DNA from: Alphaproteobacteria bacterium
Lineage (GTDB): Bacteria > Pseudomonadota > Alphaproteobacteria > Rhizobiales > Devosiaceae
DNA: 64,000 nucleotides
Direction: 5' to 3'
NCBI GenBank assembly: GCA_018818925.1
Contig: JAHJQZ010000041.1
Location: 27,144 to 91,143, forward strand
Part shown: one piece after another, positions 47,679 to 57,137 of the stretch
How the letters are laid out: the number at the start of each line of letters is the position of its first letter
How positions within the stretch are numbered: position 1 is the stretch's first letter
Position numbers and translations under genes: made by a program
The notes under the pieces: generated by a model
Databases searched by the model: none
What the model saw: the letters and a program-made list of their open reading frames with translations, nothing else
Told to the model about the DNA's origin: nothing

Positions 47679-48227
47679 TCATGGCTTTGTCGGTTTCAGG
47701 TCCTTGAGTGCCTTGAACGGCGAGTCCTTGTCGTCCTCGCCGTCGCGATAATCCGGATCGATTTCGGCGCCCGGCTTGCGCGGATAGGGATTAAGCGCCA
47801 GCGCCAGCGTTTCGATCAGCCATTCGCTGAGATCGGCCTCCGGTCCTTCGAAATAATCGGGCGGGTCCGCGCCGTCGAGATCGACGAAGACCTCGGCGCC
47901 GGCATTGTGTTCGGGCTCGCCGGACACGCCGCTAAGGAACAGGCGGAACGGCTTTTCGGCAATGCGCTCGGGCACGGGCTCGAAACTGACGACGCATTCC
48001 TGCGTCACCTCGGCATCGAGCGAGCCGCCGACCTCGATGCCACCCTTGATCGGTCGGGCCAGCAACTCGGCTTCCAGTCTGTCGACCGACAGAATGCCGA
48101 GCCGCTCGGCAATGGCGGCGCACTGTTCCTTGGTCGCGGCGACCGCAAGGCGCCGGCCGGCGAGCGGCAGCGCGTCGAGCCTGACGCCGGCATCGAGCAG
48201 GGGAGCGGAATTGCGGGCCGGGCTCAT
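47679..48227 (-). CDS. DUF177 (YceD-like) protein
   Basis: This 182-residue protein of the DUF177/YceD family, whose members lie near plsX or rpmF and have been linked to 23S rRNA metabolism in bacteria and plants. The central signature is DAEVTQECVVSFEPVPERI, followed by an acidic region (FEGPEADLSEWLIETLALALNPYPRKPGAE). The ATG at 48227 overlaps the upstream chaperone gene stop as ATGA. Confidence 0.88.
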   Translation of the reverse strand: MSPARNSAPLLDAGVRLDALPLAGRRLAVAATKEQCAAIAERLGILSVDRLEAELLARPIKGGIEVGGSLDAEVTQECVVSFEPVPERIAEKPFRLFLSGVSGEPEHNAGAEVFVDLDGADPPDYFEGPEADLSEWLIETLALALNPYPRKPGAEIDPDYRDGEDDKDSPFKALKDLKPTKP

Positions 48228-48751
48228 GCCATTTGCTCCCAGCCGAGGCGCCCGCCGATCAGTTCGCTGGCGGGCAGGGTGTCCAGATACGCGACCTGCC
48301 GCCGCAGATAGGCGGCAAAGCGCGGCGCCGCGTCGGCATGAGCGTCGTCGATGAGATTGCGCAGGACGAAGGCCTCGAGGGCACCGTCCTCGTTTGCCGC
48401 GAGTGCGGGGCCGAGACCGTCGACCAGGCCGTAGAACAGGCCGCCCATTTTCTCGATGCGCTTGGGCACGGAAATGTCGCCGACGCCCATTTCCCGGAGC
48501 GAACGGTCCATGTCCTTGAAAAAAAGGTCGAAAAGCGCCTGGGCGAAGGTGCTCTGCGTTGCGCCTTCGCGCTGCAGGCGCCGCAGGACCAGGGCCATGT
48601 GCAGGCTGATCATGTCGAAGCGGCCGGTCAGCGTGTCGGGCACGCCCCATTCGGCATAGAACAGGGTCTGCCGGGATTGCGCCACAATGGCTGCGTAAAG
48701 GGCGTAGTGCTCACCGCCGATCCGCGGCTTTCGGGACAAAAACCAGGTCAA
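48224..48751 (-). CDS. Ubiquinol-cytochrome c chaperone family protein
   Basis: This 175-residue protein is related to mitochondrial Cbp3, an assembly factor for cytochrome b of the bc1 complex. Family segments are LYAAIVAQSRQTLFYAEWGVPDT, FDMISLHMALVLRRLQ and GVGDISVPKRIEKMGGLFYG. It is divergent from bamE and coupled to DUF177 by ATGA. A role in bc1 assembly is inferred from the family. Confidence 0.88.
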   Translation of the reverse strand: MTWFLSRKPRIGGEHYALYAAIVAQSRQTLFYAEWGVPDTLTGRFDMISLHMALVLRRLQREGATQSTFAQALFDLFFKDMDRSLREMGVGDISVPKRIEKMGGLFYGLVDGLGPALAANEDGALEAFVLRNLIDDAHADAAPRFAAYLRRQVAYLDTLPASELIGGRLGWEQMA

Positions 48752-48902
48752 TGCTGCGCTCCGGAACGGGCGGGGCCGGCAAGAACCGGCGCGGGGGATC
48801 GCGCGAGCGAACTTGCCATATCGGGCGAATGCCGGCTACACATGCCTCGGCCCGCCCCGCGGCAGGCGGGACATAATGAGTGTGTGCGGAGAAGTCAATT
48901 CC

Positions 48903-49349
48903 ATGGTCACGGACAGCGCGCGGCGGCGGACACTGAAACTCGTTGCGGCCCTGGGCCTGTTGCTGTCTCTGGCCGCCTGCTCGACCGATGCCTTCGTGGC
49001 GCAGCGCACCGAGGGCTATGTCATTCCCGACAGCGCCCTGCAGCAGATTCGGCCGGGCCAGAGCGTTGATCTCGTCGTCACCGTGCTCGGCTCGCCGCAA
49101 ACGACCAACACGTTCGGCGAGAACACGGCGTTCTACTATGTCGAGAACAAGGTCGAGCGCACCGCCTTCGGGCTGCGATTGCCCAAGGAGCGGCGGGTGC
49201 TTGCCGTCTATTTCGACAAGGACAAGCGCGTCGAGAGCAAGGTCCTTTACGGCCTCGAGGACGGCAAGATCGTCGATATCAACACCCACCGCACGCCGTC
49301 CTATGGCCAAGACCGGACCTTCGTCCAGTCGATCCTGGCCTCGTTCTAG
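48903..49349 (+). CDS. bamE: Outer membrane assembly lipoprotein BamE (SmpA/OmlA)
   Basis: This small lipoprotein of the Bam complex inserts beta-barrels into the outer membrane. Starting at ATG 48903 it has 148 residues with a signal sequence and the lipobox LAAC. The SmpA/OmlA domain shows QQIRPGQSVDLVVTVLGSPQ and YYVENKVERTAFGLRLPKERRVLAVYFD. Upstream ATGs at 48876 and 48813 are in frame but give poorer signals. It is divergent from the bc1 chaperone gene. Confidence 0.9.
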   Translation: MVTDSARRRTLKLVAALGLLLSLAACSTDAFVAQRTEGYVIPDSALQQIRPGQSVDLVVTVLGSPQTTNTFGENTAFYYVENKVERTAFGLRLPKERRVLAVYFDKDKRVESKVLYGLEDGKIVDINTHRTPSYGQDRTFVQSILASF

Positions 49350-49526
49350 GGTCGTCCGCCGGGATCGCATTGCCATTGGCGCGGGCCGCAAGGGCGGGCG
49401 TTTCGCGCGCTTGACCGGCCTATGGGAAACACAATCTTAAGCGTCGACATGCCATCCTGACCGGCATCGGTTTCTGGCCTGCTGCGGTGGGGCGGCGCTG
49501 GAATCGGGTGGAGTTGCGTAGCGAGA

Positions 49527-50510
49527 ATGGACGAGTTTGCCCAAGGCGCCCGATATCAAGGCCCGCATGTTCCGGTCCTTTTGAGGGAGGTCCTCGATGC
49601 TCTCGCGCCGCTCGACGGTGCCCTGGTCGTCGATGGCACCTTCGGGGCCGGCGGCTATTCGCGTGCCCTTATCGAGGCCGGCGCCAACGTGACCGCCATC
49701 GACCGCGACCCGGACGTCGCCCGCTTCGCCGAGCCGCTTGCCAAGGCCTATCCGCAACGCTTCACTTTCCGTTCCGGCCGGTTCGGAGCGCTCGACGCGC
49801 TCGCCTCGGAGGGGGTCGATGCCGTCGTGCTCGACATCGGCGTTTCGTCCATGCAGATCGATACCGCCGGGCGCGGCTTTTCGTTTCAAAAGGACGGTCC
49901 GCTCGACATGCGCATGGGCGGGGAGGGTGAGAGCGCCGCCGATCTCGTCAACCGGCTCGATGAACGGGCGCTCAGCGACCTGCTGTTCGGCTTCGGCGAG
50001 GAGCGCCAGGCCAGGCGTATCGCCGCCGCCATCGTCGCGGCGCGGAGCAAGGCGCCGATCGCGACGACCGGCCAACTGGCCGCGCTGATCGAGACGACGC
50101 TCGGACACAAGCCCGGCGCCATGCATCCGGCGACGCGCAGCTTTCAGGCGTTGCGGATCGCGGTCAATGCCGAGCTCGACGAACTGGTCGACGGTTTGTT
50201 CGCCGCCGAGCGCCTGCTCGCGGCCGGCGGGCGTCTCGCCGTCGTCACCTTCCACTCGCTCGAGGACCGCATCGTCAAGCGCTTCCTTGCGCCGGAGACC
50301 GCCGGATCGCGCCATCTGCCCACGGCCGAAGCCGCGGCGCCGCGCTGGCAGCCGGTCAGGAAGCCCGTTCGCGCCGGCGCCGCCGAGCTTGCCGCCAATC
50401 CGCGCGCCCGCTCCGCCACGCTCCGCTCGGCGGTGCGCAGCGCTGCGCCGGCCCGGCCGGTCAGCGCCAGGGGGCTCGGCGTGCCGTTTTCCTTGCGGGG
50501 CGCGGCATGA
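49527..50510 (+). CDS. rsmH: 16S rRNA (cytosine1402-N4)-methyltransferase RsmH
   Basis: This SAM-dependent enzyme methylates C1402 of 16S rRNA. The 327-residue protein starts its domain with [13 protein letters not shown] and has the SAM motif [18 protein letters not shown] and [18 protein letters not shown]. It is the first gene of the dcw cluster here; no mraZ is present in the 177-base gap upstream. It overlaps ftsL as ATGA. Confidence 0.96.
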   Translation: MDEFAQGARYQGPHVPVLLREVLDALAPLDGALVVDGTFGAGGYSRALIEAGANVTAIDRDPDVARFAEPLAKAYPQRFTFRSGRFGALDALASEGVDAVVLDIGVSSMQIDTAGRGFSFQKDGPLDMRMGGEGESAADLVNRLDERALSDLLFGFGEERQARRIAAAIVAARSKAPIATTGQLAALIETTLGHKPGAMHPATRSFQALRIAVNAELDELVDGLFAAERLLAAGGRLAVVTFHSLEDRIVKRFLAPETAGSRHLPTAEAAAPRWQPVRKPVRAGAAELAANPRARSATLRSAVRSAAPARPVSARGLGVPFSLRGAA

Positions 50511-50881
50511 TCCGGGTCCTCAACATCGTCTTGCTCGTCGCCTGCGGCGTCGGCCTGATCGGCGTCTACGCCCTCAAATACCAGTCCGAGGGCGTCGCCA
50601 GCCGGCGGCTGGAATTGCAGACCCAGATCGCCGATCAGCAAGACCAGTTGTCGGTCATGAGGGCCGAGTGGGCCTATGTCACCCAGCCCGGCCATATCGC
50701 GCCGATCGTCAGGCGCCATGCCGAATCGCTCGATCTGGCCCAGATCAGGGCCGACCAGTTCATTTCCGTCGACGCCCTGCCCATGCGCCCGGCCGCCATG
50801 GATCCCGATGCCCTGACGGCGCTGCTGGAATCGCTCGATGCCGGCATCGACCCTATTGCTGCCCTGATCGAGGCCAACTGA
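50507..50881 (+). CDS. ftsL: Cell division protein FtsL
   Basis: This small bitopic septal protein bridges FtsB/FtsQ and the FtsWI synthase. The 124-residue protein has a membrane segment in residues 3-22 followed by a coiled-coil-like periplasmic region ([20 protein letters not shown]). Position between rsmH and ftsI confirms the call. ATGA overlap with rsmH and a one-base gap to ftsI show tight coupling. Confidence 0.85.
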   Translation: MIRVLNIVLLVACGVGLIGVYALKYQSEGVASRRLELQTQIADQQDQLSVMRAEWAYVTQPGHIAPIVRRHAESLDLAQIRADQFISVDALPMRPAAMDPDALTALLESLDAGIDPIAALIEAN

Positions 50882-50882
50882 C

Positions 50883-52646
50883 ATGACCATGACCGGCGCG
50901 GCGGAACTCGGCACGATTGCGCTGGACGGCGCCCGCAAGACGCGCGGCAACCAGACCCGGACCCGCATCCGCGTGCTGATGCTGTTCATCGCCGCTGCCC
51001 TGGTGCTCATCGTCGGCAAGCTCGTCACGCTCGGCGGCACCGACACCACCGCCAATATCGAGGGCAGGGCGCTCGACGAGATCACCGCCACCCGCCCCGC
51101 CATTCTCGACCGCAACGGCATCGAAATGGCCGTCGATATCCGCGTGCCCTCGCTCTATGCCGAGCCGAACCGCATGGTCGACAAGCCAGGCGCCATTGCG
51201 GCCATCCTGTCGGTCTTGCCGGACCTCGACGAGAACGTGCTGCGCGAGCGCCTCAATCGCGACAAGGGCTTCGTGTGGATCGACCGCGAACTCACCCCGG
51301 CCCAGAAGGACGACATCCTCAGGCTCGGCATTCCCGGCCTCGACTTCGTGACCGAGAGCCGGCGCTTCTATCCAGGCGGCACCGAGGCCTCCCACATCAT
51401 GGGCATGGTCAATATCGACAACAAGGGCACGGCCGGCATCGAGGCCCGGCTCGATCGCGACAATGTGGCGTTGCTGCAGGATCTCGGCTTCGCCCGCGAC
51501 CGCGAGCTGTCCCCGGTCAGTCTGTCGATCGACATGCGGGTCCAGCACGCCCTGCGCGACCAGCTCGAGGACGCGCTTTCCCGCTACCAGGCCGTCTCCG
51601 CCGCCGGCGTCATCATCGATGTCCACACCGCCGAAATCCTCGCCATGGTGTCGCTGCCCGATTTCGACCCCAACGCGCCGACAAGCTTTTCCGAAGACTG
51701 GCTGGACAAGAAAAACCAGCGCTTTAATCGAATTACCCTCGGACGCTACGAACTCGGTTCAACCTTCAAGACCATCACGTTCGCCGCCGCCCTCGACTCC
51801 GGCGCGGTCAAGCTGACCGACAGCTTCGACGCCCGCTTCGGCATCCGCTTCGGCAAGTACCTGATCGACGATTTCCACGGCAAGCACCGTGTCCTGCAGG
51901 TGCCCGAAATCTACAAGTATTCGTCCAATGTCGGCACGATCAAGATGATGCAGACGCTGGGTTCGGAGAACTACCGGGCCTTCCTGACCCGCATGGGGTT
52001 CGATGATCCCCTCAAGGTGGAACTGCCTGAAACGATTGTCTCGGTCATCCCGGAAAAGTTCTCCGAGGTCGGCGCCGCCACCGCCTCGTTCGGCCACGGC
52101 CTGTCGGTGACGCCGCTGCACATGGCGCAGGCCGTTGCCGCCCTCGTCAATGGCGGCATTTTGAAGCCGGCAACGCTCTACCCACGCACCAGTGCCGAGG
52201 CCGACGCCATCGGCACGCGCGTGGTGTCGCAGGAGACGAGCGCGCGCATGCGCTATTTGCTGCGCCTCAATGCCCTGGAAGGCTCCGGCACGCACGCCAA
52301 CAAGCTTGCCGACGGCTACCGCGTCGGCGGTAAGACCGGCACCGCCGAAAAGGTCGAGAACGGCCAATACGTCGCCGACCGCAATCTCAACGTATTCGCC
52401 TCGGCTTTCCCGGTGGATGATCCGCACTATGCAATGGTCATCCTTGTTGACGAACCCAAGCCGGAAAACCAACAATCGGGCGTGACGGCGGGCTGGAACG
52501 CCGGCGAGGTCACCGGCCGCGTCATTGCGCGGGTGGCCCCCATGCTCGGCATCCGGCCCGATTTCGCCGCAACGGTGGACGCGGCGCTGGTTCCGCCCGA
52601 ACTTGGCCGGCCGGTGGTGACGACTGACAAGGACAGCACATTTTGA
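50883..52646 (+). CDS. ftsI: Septal peptidoglycan transpeptidase FtsI (PBP3)
   Basis: This class B penicillin-binding protein crosslinks septal peptidoglycan. The 587-residue protein has one N-terminal membrane anchor (about residues 27-47), a dimerisation domain, and the transpeptidase motifs GSTFK (SxxK), YSSN (SxN) and GGKTGTAEK (KTG). It overlaps murE as TTGA. Confidence 0.96.
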   Translation: MTMTGAAELGTIALDGARKTRGNQTRTRIRVLMLFIAAALVLIVGKLVTLGGTDTTANIEGRALDEITATRPAILDRNGIEMAVDIRVPSLYAEPNRMVDKPGAIAAILSVLPDLDENVLRERLNRDKGFVWIDRELTPAQKDDILRLGIPGLDFVTESRRFYPGGTEASHIMGMVNIDNKGTAGIEARLDRDNVALLQDLGFARDRELSPVSLSIDMRVQHALRDQLEDALSRYQAVSAAGVIIDVHTAEILAMVSLPDFDPNAPTSFSEDWLDKKNQRFNRITLGRYELGSTFKTITFAAALDSGAVKLTDSFDARFGIRFGKYLIDDFHGKHRVLQVPEIYKYSSNVGTIKMMQTLGSENYRAFLTRMGFDDPLKVELPETIVSVIPEKFSEVGAATASFGHGLSVTPLHMAQAVAALVNGGILKPATLYPRTSAEADAIGTRVVSQETSARMRYLLRLNALEGSGTHANKLADGYRVGGKTGTAEKVENGQYVADRNLNVFASAFPVDDPHYAMVILVDEPKPENQQSGVTAGWNAGEVTGRVIARVAPMLGIRPDFAATVDAALVPPELGRPVVTTDKDSTF

Positions 52647-54085
52647 CGCTCGTTTTGAAGGACCTGCTTGCCCAAACCGATCCGACAATCGCTCATGCAG
52701 GCCTCGCCATAGCGGGCGCGACCGCCGACAGCCGCAACGTCAAGGCTGGCGATGCCTTCTTCGCCCTGCCCGGAACGGTCACGCACGGCGCCGACCATGC
52801 GGCGGCGGCGGCCCAGCGCGGTGCCGCCGTCATCGTCAGCGATCGTCCGGTCGAGGGTGTCGGTGCCCTGCCGCAGGTGGTGGTGGCGGACGTGCGCGCC
52901 GCCTTCGCCCGGGCGATGGCGCGCCTGTGGCATCCGCAGCCCGAGGTGCTGGTCGGCGTGACCGGCACCAACGGCAAGACCAGTGTCGCCGGCTTCGTGC
53001 GCCAGATGTGGGAAGCCAGCGGCATCCCGGCGGCCAGCGTCGGCACGCTCGGCATCGAAACGGCGGCGGGCCTTGCCGCCGGGTCGCTGACCACGCCCGA
53101 TCCGGAAACCCTGCACAAGTCGCTCAACCGGCTCGAGGCCGGCGGCGTCCAGCATGTCGTCATGGAGGCATCGAGCCATGGGCTCGACCAGCGCCGCCTC
53201 GACGGCATTCGTTTCAACGTTGTCGGCTACACAAATCTCAGCCAGGATCACCTCGACTATCATGTCGACATGAGCGAATACCGCGAGGCCAAGTTGCGGC
53301 TCTTCCGCGACCTTCTGGCACCGGATGGAGCGGCCGTGGTCAACACCGACGATCCCGAGCATCTGCCGTTCCTGTTCGCGGCGCTCGATCGTGGCGTCAC
53401 GCTTCTGACCGTCGGCACCGAGGGCGCCTATTTCGAGATTTCCTCGGTCGAGGCCCAGGGATTCGGCCAGAAGGTCAGGGGACGGCTGGTCGGCGAACCG
53501 GTGGAGTTCCTCCTGCCGCTGGCCGGGCGTTTCCAGGTCGACAATGCCGCGATGGCGGTCGCTCTCGCCATCCAGAGCGGCGCCGATCCGGCAAAGACCA
53601 TCGACGCGCTCAACCGCCTGCGCGGCGCCCGGGGACGCCTCGAACTCGCCGGCGGGCGCGGCGGCGCGGCGGTGTTCGTCGATTATTCGCACAAGCCGCT
53701 GGCGCTTCAGGCGGCGCTCCAGACCCTGCGTCCGTTCACCCGCAAGCGCCTCATCGTCGTGTTCGGCTGCGGCGGCGACCGCGACCGGGGCAAGCGTCCG
53801 ATCATGGGCGAAATCGCCAGCCGGCTCGCCGACATCGTCATCGTCACCGACGACAATCCGCGCACCGAGGATGCGGCCAGGATCCGCACCGAAATCCTCG
53901 CTGCGGCGCCCAGGGCCCGGGAAATCGCCAGCCGCGCCGAAGCCATCGACGTCGCTGTGGGTGAACTGGGTGACGGCGATGTGCTGCTCGTGGCCGGCAA
54001 GGGGCACGAGGACTATCAGATCGTCGGTACGAAGAAGCGCCACTTCTCCGACTTCGAAGAGGTCGTGCGCGCCCTGTCGTCCTGA
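52643..54085 (+). CDS. murE: UDP-MurNAc-tripeptide ligase MurE (meso-diaminopimelate adding)
   Basis: This cytoplasmic ligase adds the third stem-peptide residue. The 480-residue protein has the ATP motif GVTGTNGKTSVAGF and the DNPR motif (VTDDNPRTEDAA) that marks meso-diaminopimelate specificity. The start is TTG 52643, overlapping the ftsI stop as TTGA; this is an unusual start codon but gives the right N-terminus. Normally murF follows directly, but here a 154-base gap leads to mraY. Confidence 0.95.
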   Translation: MTLVLKDLLAQTDPTIAHAGLAIAGATADSRNVKAGDAFFALPGTVTHGADHAAAAAQRGAAVIVSDRPVEGVGALPQVVVADVRAAFARAMARLWHPQPEVLVGVTGTNGKTSVAGFVRQMWEASGIPAASVGTLGIETAAGLAAGSLTTPDPETLHKSLNRLEAGGVQHVVMEASSHGLDQRRLDGIRFNVVGYTNLSQDHLDYHVDMSEYREAKLRLFRDLLAPDGAAVVNTDDPEHLPFLFAALDRGVTLLTVGTEGAYFEISSVEAQGFGQKVRGRLVGEPVEFLLPLAGRFQVDNAAMAVALAIQSGADPAKTIDALNRLRGARGRLELAGGRGGAAVFVDYSHKPLALQAALQTLRPFTRKRLIVVFGCGGDRDRGKRPIMGEIASRLADIVIVTDDNPRTEDAARIRTEILAAAPRAREIASRAEAIDVAVGELGDGDVLLVAGKGHEDYQIVGTKKRHFSDFEEVVRALSS

Positions 54086-54239
54086 GCGGAAGTGAAAAGG
54101 CGGTTGATCTTACGCATTTGCGGCAACCATGAACGTGTCTGCGGCTTGCCAATCAGGCCCGGCCTGTGGTCAAACACCCGCCAATCAACCGGCCCGCTTC
54201 GCCTGATGGTGCCGGAAGTGGAGGGCTTCAGCCAGTCGC

Positions 54240-55325
54240 ATGCTGTTTTTGCTTGAGCAATTCGGGGGCGATATCGGCGTCCTCAACGTCTTCCGCTACC
54301 TGACGTTCCGCACCGGGGCCGCCGTCGTCACGGCGTTGTTTTTCGTATTCCTTTTCGGGCCGGGCATCATCGCCTCCCTGAGAATTCGTCAGGGCAAGGG
54401 CCAGCCGATCCGCGCCGACGGGCCGGCCAGCCACCTGTTGAACAAGACCGGCACGCCCACCATGGGCGGGCTGATGATTCTCAGCGGCTTCATCGTCGCG
54501 ACGCTCTTATGGGCCGACCTGACCAATCCCTATGTCTGGATCGTCCTGTTCGTGACCCTGAGCTTCGGCGCCATCGGTTTTTACGACGACTATCTCAAGC
54601 TCAAGCGCATGAGCCATGCCGGCTTCGGCGGGCGCTACCGCATGGCCATCGAGGCGCTGATCGCGCTCATCGCCTGCTTCTGGCTGTCTACTCTCAACGA
54701 AGCGCCGCTCAACACTTCGGTGCTTCTGCCCTTCGTCAAGGAATGGGCTGTCAATCTCGGGTGGTTCTTTGCCATATTCGGCGCCTTCGTCATCGTCGCC
54801 GCCGGCAATTCGGTCAATCTCACCGATGGGCTCGACGGCCTCGCCATCGTGCCGGTGATGATCGTCGCCTCGGTGTTCGGGCTGATCGCCTATCTGGTCG
54901 GCAACCAGAATTTCGCCGACTATCTCCTGATCAGCCATGTGCCCGGCACCGGTGAATTGTCGGTCGCCTGCGGGGCGCTGATCGGCGCCGGTCTCGGCTT
55001 TTTGTGGTTCAACGCGCCCCCGGCCCAGATCTTCATGGGCGACACCGGTTCGCTGGCTCTTGGCGGCGCCCTCGGCTCCATCGCCGTTGCCACCAAGCAC
55101 GAGGTCGTTCTCGCCATCACCGGGGGATTGTTCGTTCTGGAAACCGTGTCGGTGATCGTCCAGGTCGTCTCGTTCCGCCTGACCGGCAAGCGCATCTTCA
55201 AGATGGCTCCGATCCATCACCATTTCGAGCATATGGGCTGGACCGAAAGCCAGATCGTCATCCGCTTCTGGATCATCTCGATGGTCCTCGCCCTGATCGG
55301 GCTGTCGACGCTGAAGCTGCGCTAG
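54240..55325 (+). CDS. mraY: Phospho-MurNAc-pentapeptide transferase MraY
   Basis: This membrane enzyme makes lipid I from UDP-MurNAc-pentapeptide and undecaprenyl phosphate. The 361-residue protein has about ten hydrophobic segments and the motifs [31 protein letters not shown] and the histidine cluster APIHHHFEH. The 154 bases before it contain no murF and no recognisable remnant. Confidence 0.96.
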   Translation: MLFLLEQFGGDIGVLNVFRYLTFRTGAAVVTALFFVFLFGPGIIASLRIRQGKGQPIRADGPASHLLNKTGTPTMGGLMILSGFIVATLLWADLTNPYVWIVLFVTLSFGAIGFYDDYLKLKRMSHAGFGGRYRMAIEALIALIACFWLSTLNEAPLNTSVLLPFVKEWAVNLGWFFAIFGAFVIVAAGNSVNLTDGLDGLAIVPVMIVASVFGLIAYLVGNQNFADYLLISHVPGTGELSVACGALIGAGLGFLWFNAPPAQIFMGDTGSLALGGALGSIAVATKHEVVLAITGGLFVLETVSVIVQVVSFRLTGKRIFKMAPIHHHFEHMGWTESQIVIRFWIISMVLALIGLSTLKLR

Positions 55326-55366
55326 GTTAGCTTTCGCGCATGAGGCCGGCGGAACGGGGAGGAACG

Positions 55367-55867
55367 ATGAACACCTTGAAACGGCTCGCCGCGGCCCTGC
55401 TGTTTGTCGCCGCCTCTTCGGGTCCCGCGCTGGCGCAATGGGATTATGGCATCGAAACCGACGTGACCGGGCTCGAATATGCCAAGGTCAGCGCCAAGGA
55501 CACTTCCGGGGCCGCGAGCATCTATACCGAATGCACCAGGGGCGTCGGCATGGGCCTTGCGGTCATCCTCAGGGCCGACGAGACCATGATCGAAACGCAT
55601 GGCGGCCAGACCGGGCAGATCCTCTACATGAGCGATAAAGGCGGCGAAGCCCTCGCCTCGGTCGACTACGCGCCGGGCGAGGGGGTTCTGACCCTGATCA
55701 CCCCGGACAGGGCAACGATCGTGCCGGTCTGGGAACTGATCGCCGCCGCCGGTCAGACCATCTCGGTCCGTTTCACCCTGCCGCCCTTTCCCCAGGTCTT
55801 CGAAGTCGTCTTTTCGGCCGAAGGCGCCGCCGAGGCCATCGGATCCCTCGGCGCCTATTGCGAGTAG
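55367..55867 (+). CDS. Secreted protein of unknown function in the murD position
   Basis: This 166-residue protein has a Sec signal peptide cleaved after ALA near residue 23. The mature part is predicted mainly beta, with two cysteines (C56 and C165) that could form a disulfide across nearly the whole domain. No family was recognised with confidence. It has an excellent ribosome site (GGGGAGG) and lies between mraY and ftsW, where murD is expected. Its place in the operon suggests an envelope or division-related role, but none is shown by the sequence. Confidence 0.75.
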   Translation: MNTLKRLAAALLFVAASSGPALAQWDYGIETDVTGLEYAKVSAKDTSGAASIYTECTRGVGMGLAVILRADETMIETHGGQTGQILYMSDKGGEALASVDYAPGEGVLTLITPDRATIVPVWELIAAAGQTISVRFTLPPFPQVFEVVFSAEGAAEAIGSLGAYCE

Positions 55868-55963
55868 CCGCCGTCAGCGAACTGGTAACCAGTTTGGCTA
55901 TAGGCTCGTTCACCAACAACCCAGCGTATAAGGGATGCCGCGCCGTCGCGCGGTTTTGTGTCG

Positions 55964-57121
55964 ATGTTCTCACGCGAACGCAAGACGCCGCTCGCCGAGT
56001 GGTGGTGGACGGTGGATCGGGGTCTGCTCGGGGCGTTCCTGCTGCTGCTCGGGGTCGGCGTCGTGCTCAGCTTCGCCGCCAGCCCGGCCGTGGCCGAGGC
56101 CCATGACTGGGGCACCTGGTATTTCGTCATCCGCCAGATCGCCTTCGCCGTGCTCGGCGGCATGCTGATGATCGCCGTGTCGGTTTTACCGCACCGGCTG
56201 ATCCGCGTCCTCGCCATTGCCATGCTGGCGGGATCGCTGGTGCTGTTGCTGGCGACGCTGCAATTCGGCGAGGAGATCAAGGGGGCGCGGCGCTGGCTGT
56301 CGCTTTTCGGCTATTCCTTCCAGCCGTCCGAGGCGGTCAAGCCCGCCTTCGCCGTGGTGGCGGCTTGGCTTTTTTCCGAATGGATGGTCAGGCGCGACAT
56401 GCCGGGCTGGCAGATCGCCACCGTGCTGCTCGCCGTGATCGTCGCCATGCTGCTGCGCCAGCCCGATGTCGGGCAGACGGCGCTCGTCGTTTTCACCTGG
56501 GGCGTGCTTTTGTTCCTGTCCGGGATATCGTGGTGGGTCATTTTCGGCCTGGCCGCCATCGGGCTCGGCGGCGCTTATGGCGCCTATCTGTTCTTCCCGC
56601 ATGTCACCGAACGCATCGACGCCTTCCTCAACCAGGCCGACAGCGGCGTCTATCAGGTGGAAAAGGCCATCGGCTCGATCCTCGAAGGCGGCTGGCTCGG
56701 GCGCGGGCCAGGCGAGGCGATCACCAAGCGCTACCTGCCTGACGCCCATGCCGACTACGTGTTTTCGGCCGCCGCCGGCGAATTCGGCATCCTGTTCTGC
56801 CTGCTGCTCGTCGCCCTGATCGGCTTTGTCGCCTTGCGGTCGCTGCGCGGCGCCGTGCAGCAGAACGACCTGTTCGCCCGCATGGCCGTGGCGGCGCTGG
56901 CCAGCCAGTTCGGCATGCAGTCGGCCATCAACCTGATGGTCAATGTCAATTTGATTCCACCCAAGGGCATGACGCTGCCCTTCGTTTCCTATGGCGGCAC
57001 CTCCATGCTTGCGGTTGCCGTCGGAATGGGCATGATGCTCGGCCTGATGCGCAAGCGCCCCGAGGAGCAGATCGCCACCGGCTTGCCGGCCTATCGAAGC
57101 GCCCTCGGACAACCGACCTAG
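55964..57121 (+). CDS. ftsW: Septal peptidoglycan polymerase FtsW
   Basis: This SEDS-family glycosyltransferase works with FtsI. The 385-residue protein has about ten hydrophobic segments and the family motifs GARRWLSLFGYSFQPSE and LPFVSYGGTSMLAVAVGMG. GTG 55958 is an alternative start two codons earlier; ATG 55964 is used here. It is followed by murG after 16 bases. Confidence 0.94.
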   Translation: MFSRERKTPLAEWWWTVDRGLLGAFLLLLGVGVVLSFAASPAVAEAHDWGTWYFVIRQIAFAVLGGMLMIAVSVLPHRLIRVLAIAMLAGSLVLLLATLQFGEEIKGARRWLSLFGYSFQPSEAVKPAFAVVAAWLFSEWMVRRDMPGWQIATVLLAVIVAMLLRQPDVGQTALVVFTWGVLLFLSGISWWVIFGLAAIGLGGAYGAYLFFPHVTERIDAFLNQADSGVYQVEKAIGSILEGGWLGRGPGEAITKRYLPDAHADYVFSAAAGEFGILFCLLLVALIGFVALRSLRGAVQQNDLFARMAVAALASQFGMQSAINLMVNVNLIPPKGMTLPFVSYGGTSMLAVAVGMGMMLGLMRKRPEEQIATGLPAYRSALGQPT

Positions 57122-57137
57122 GTCTTTTCGGCTCGAC

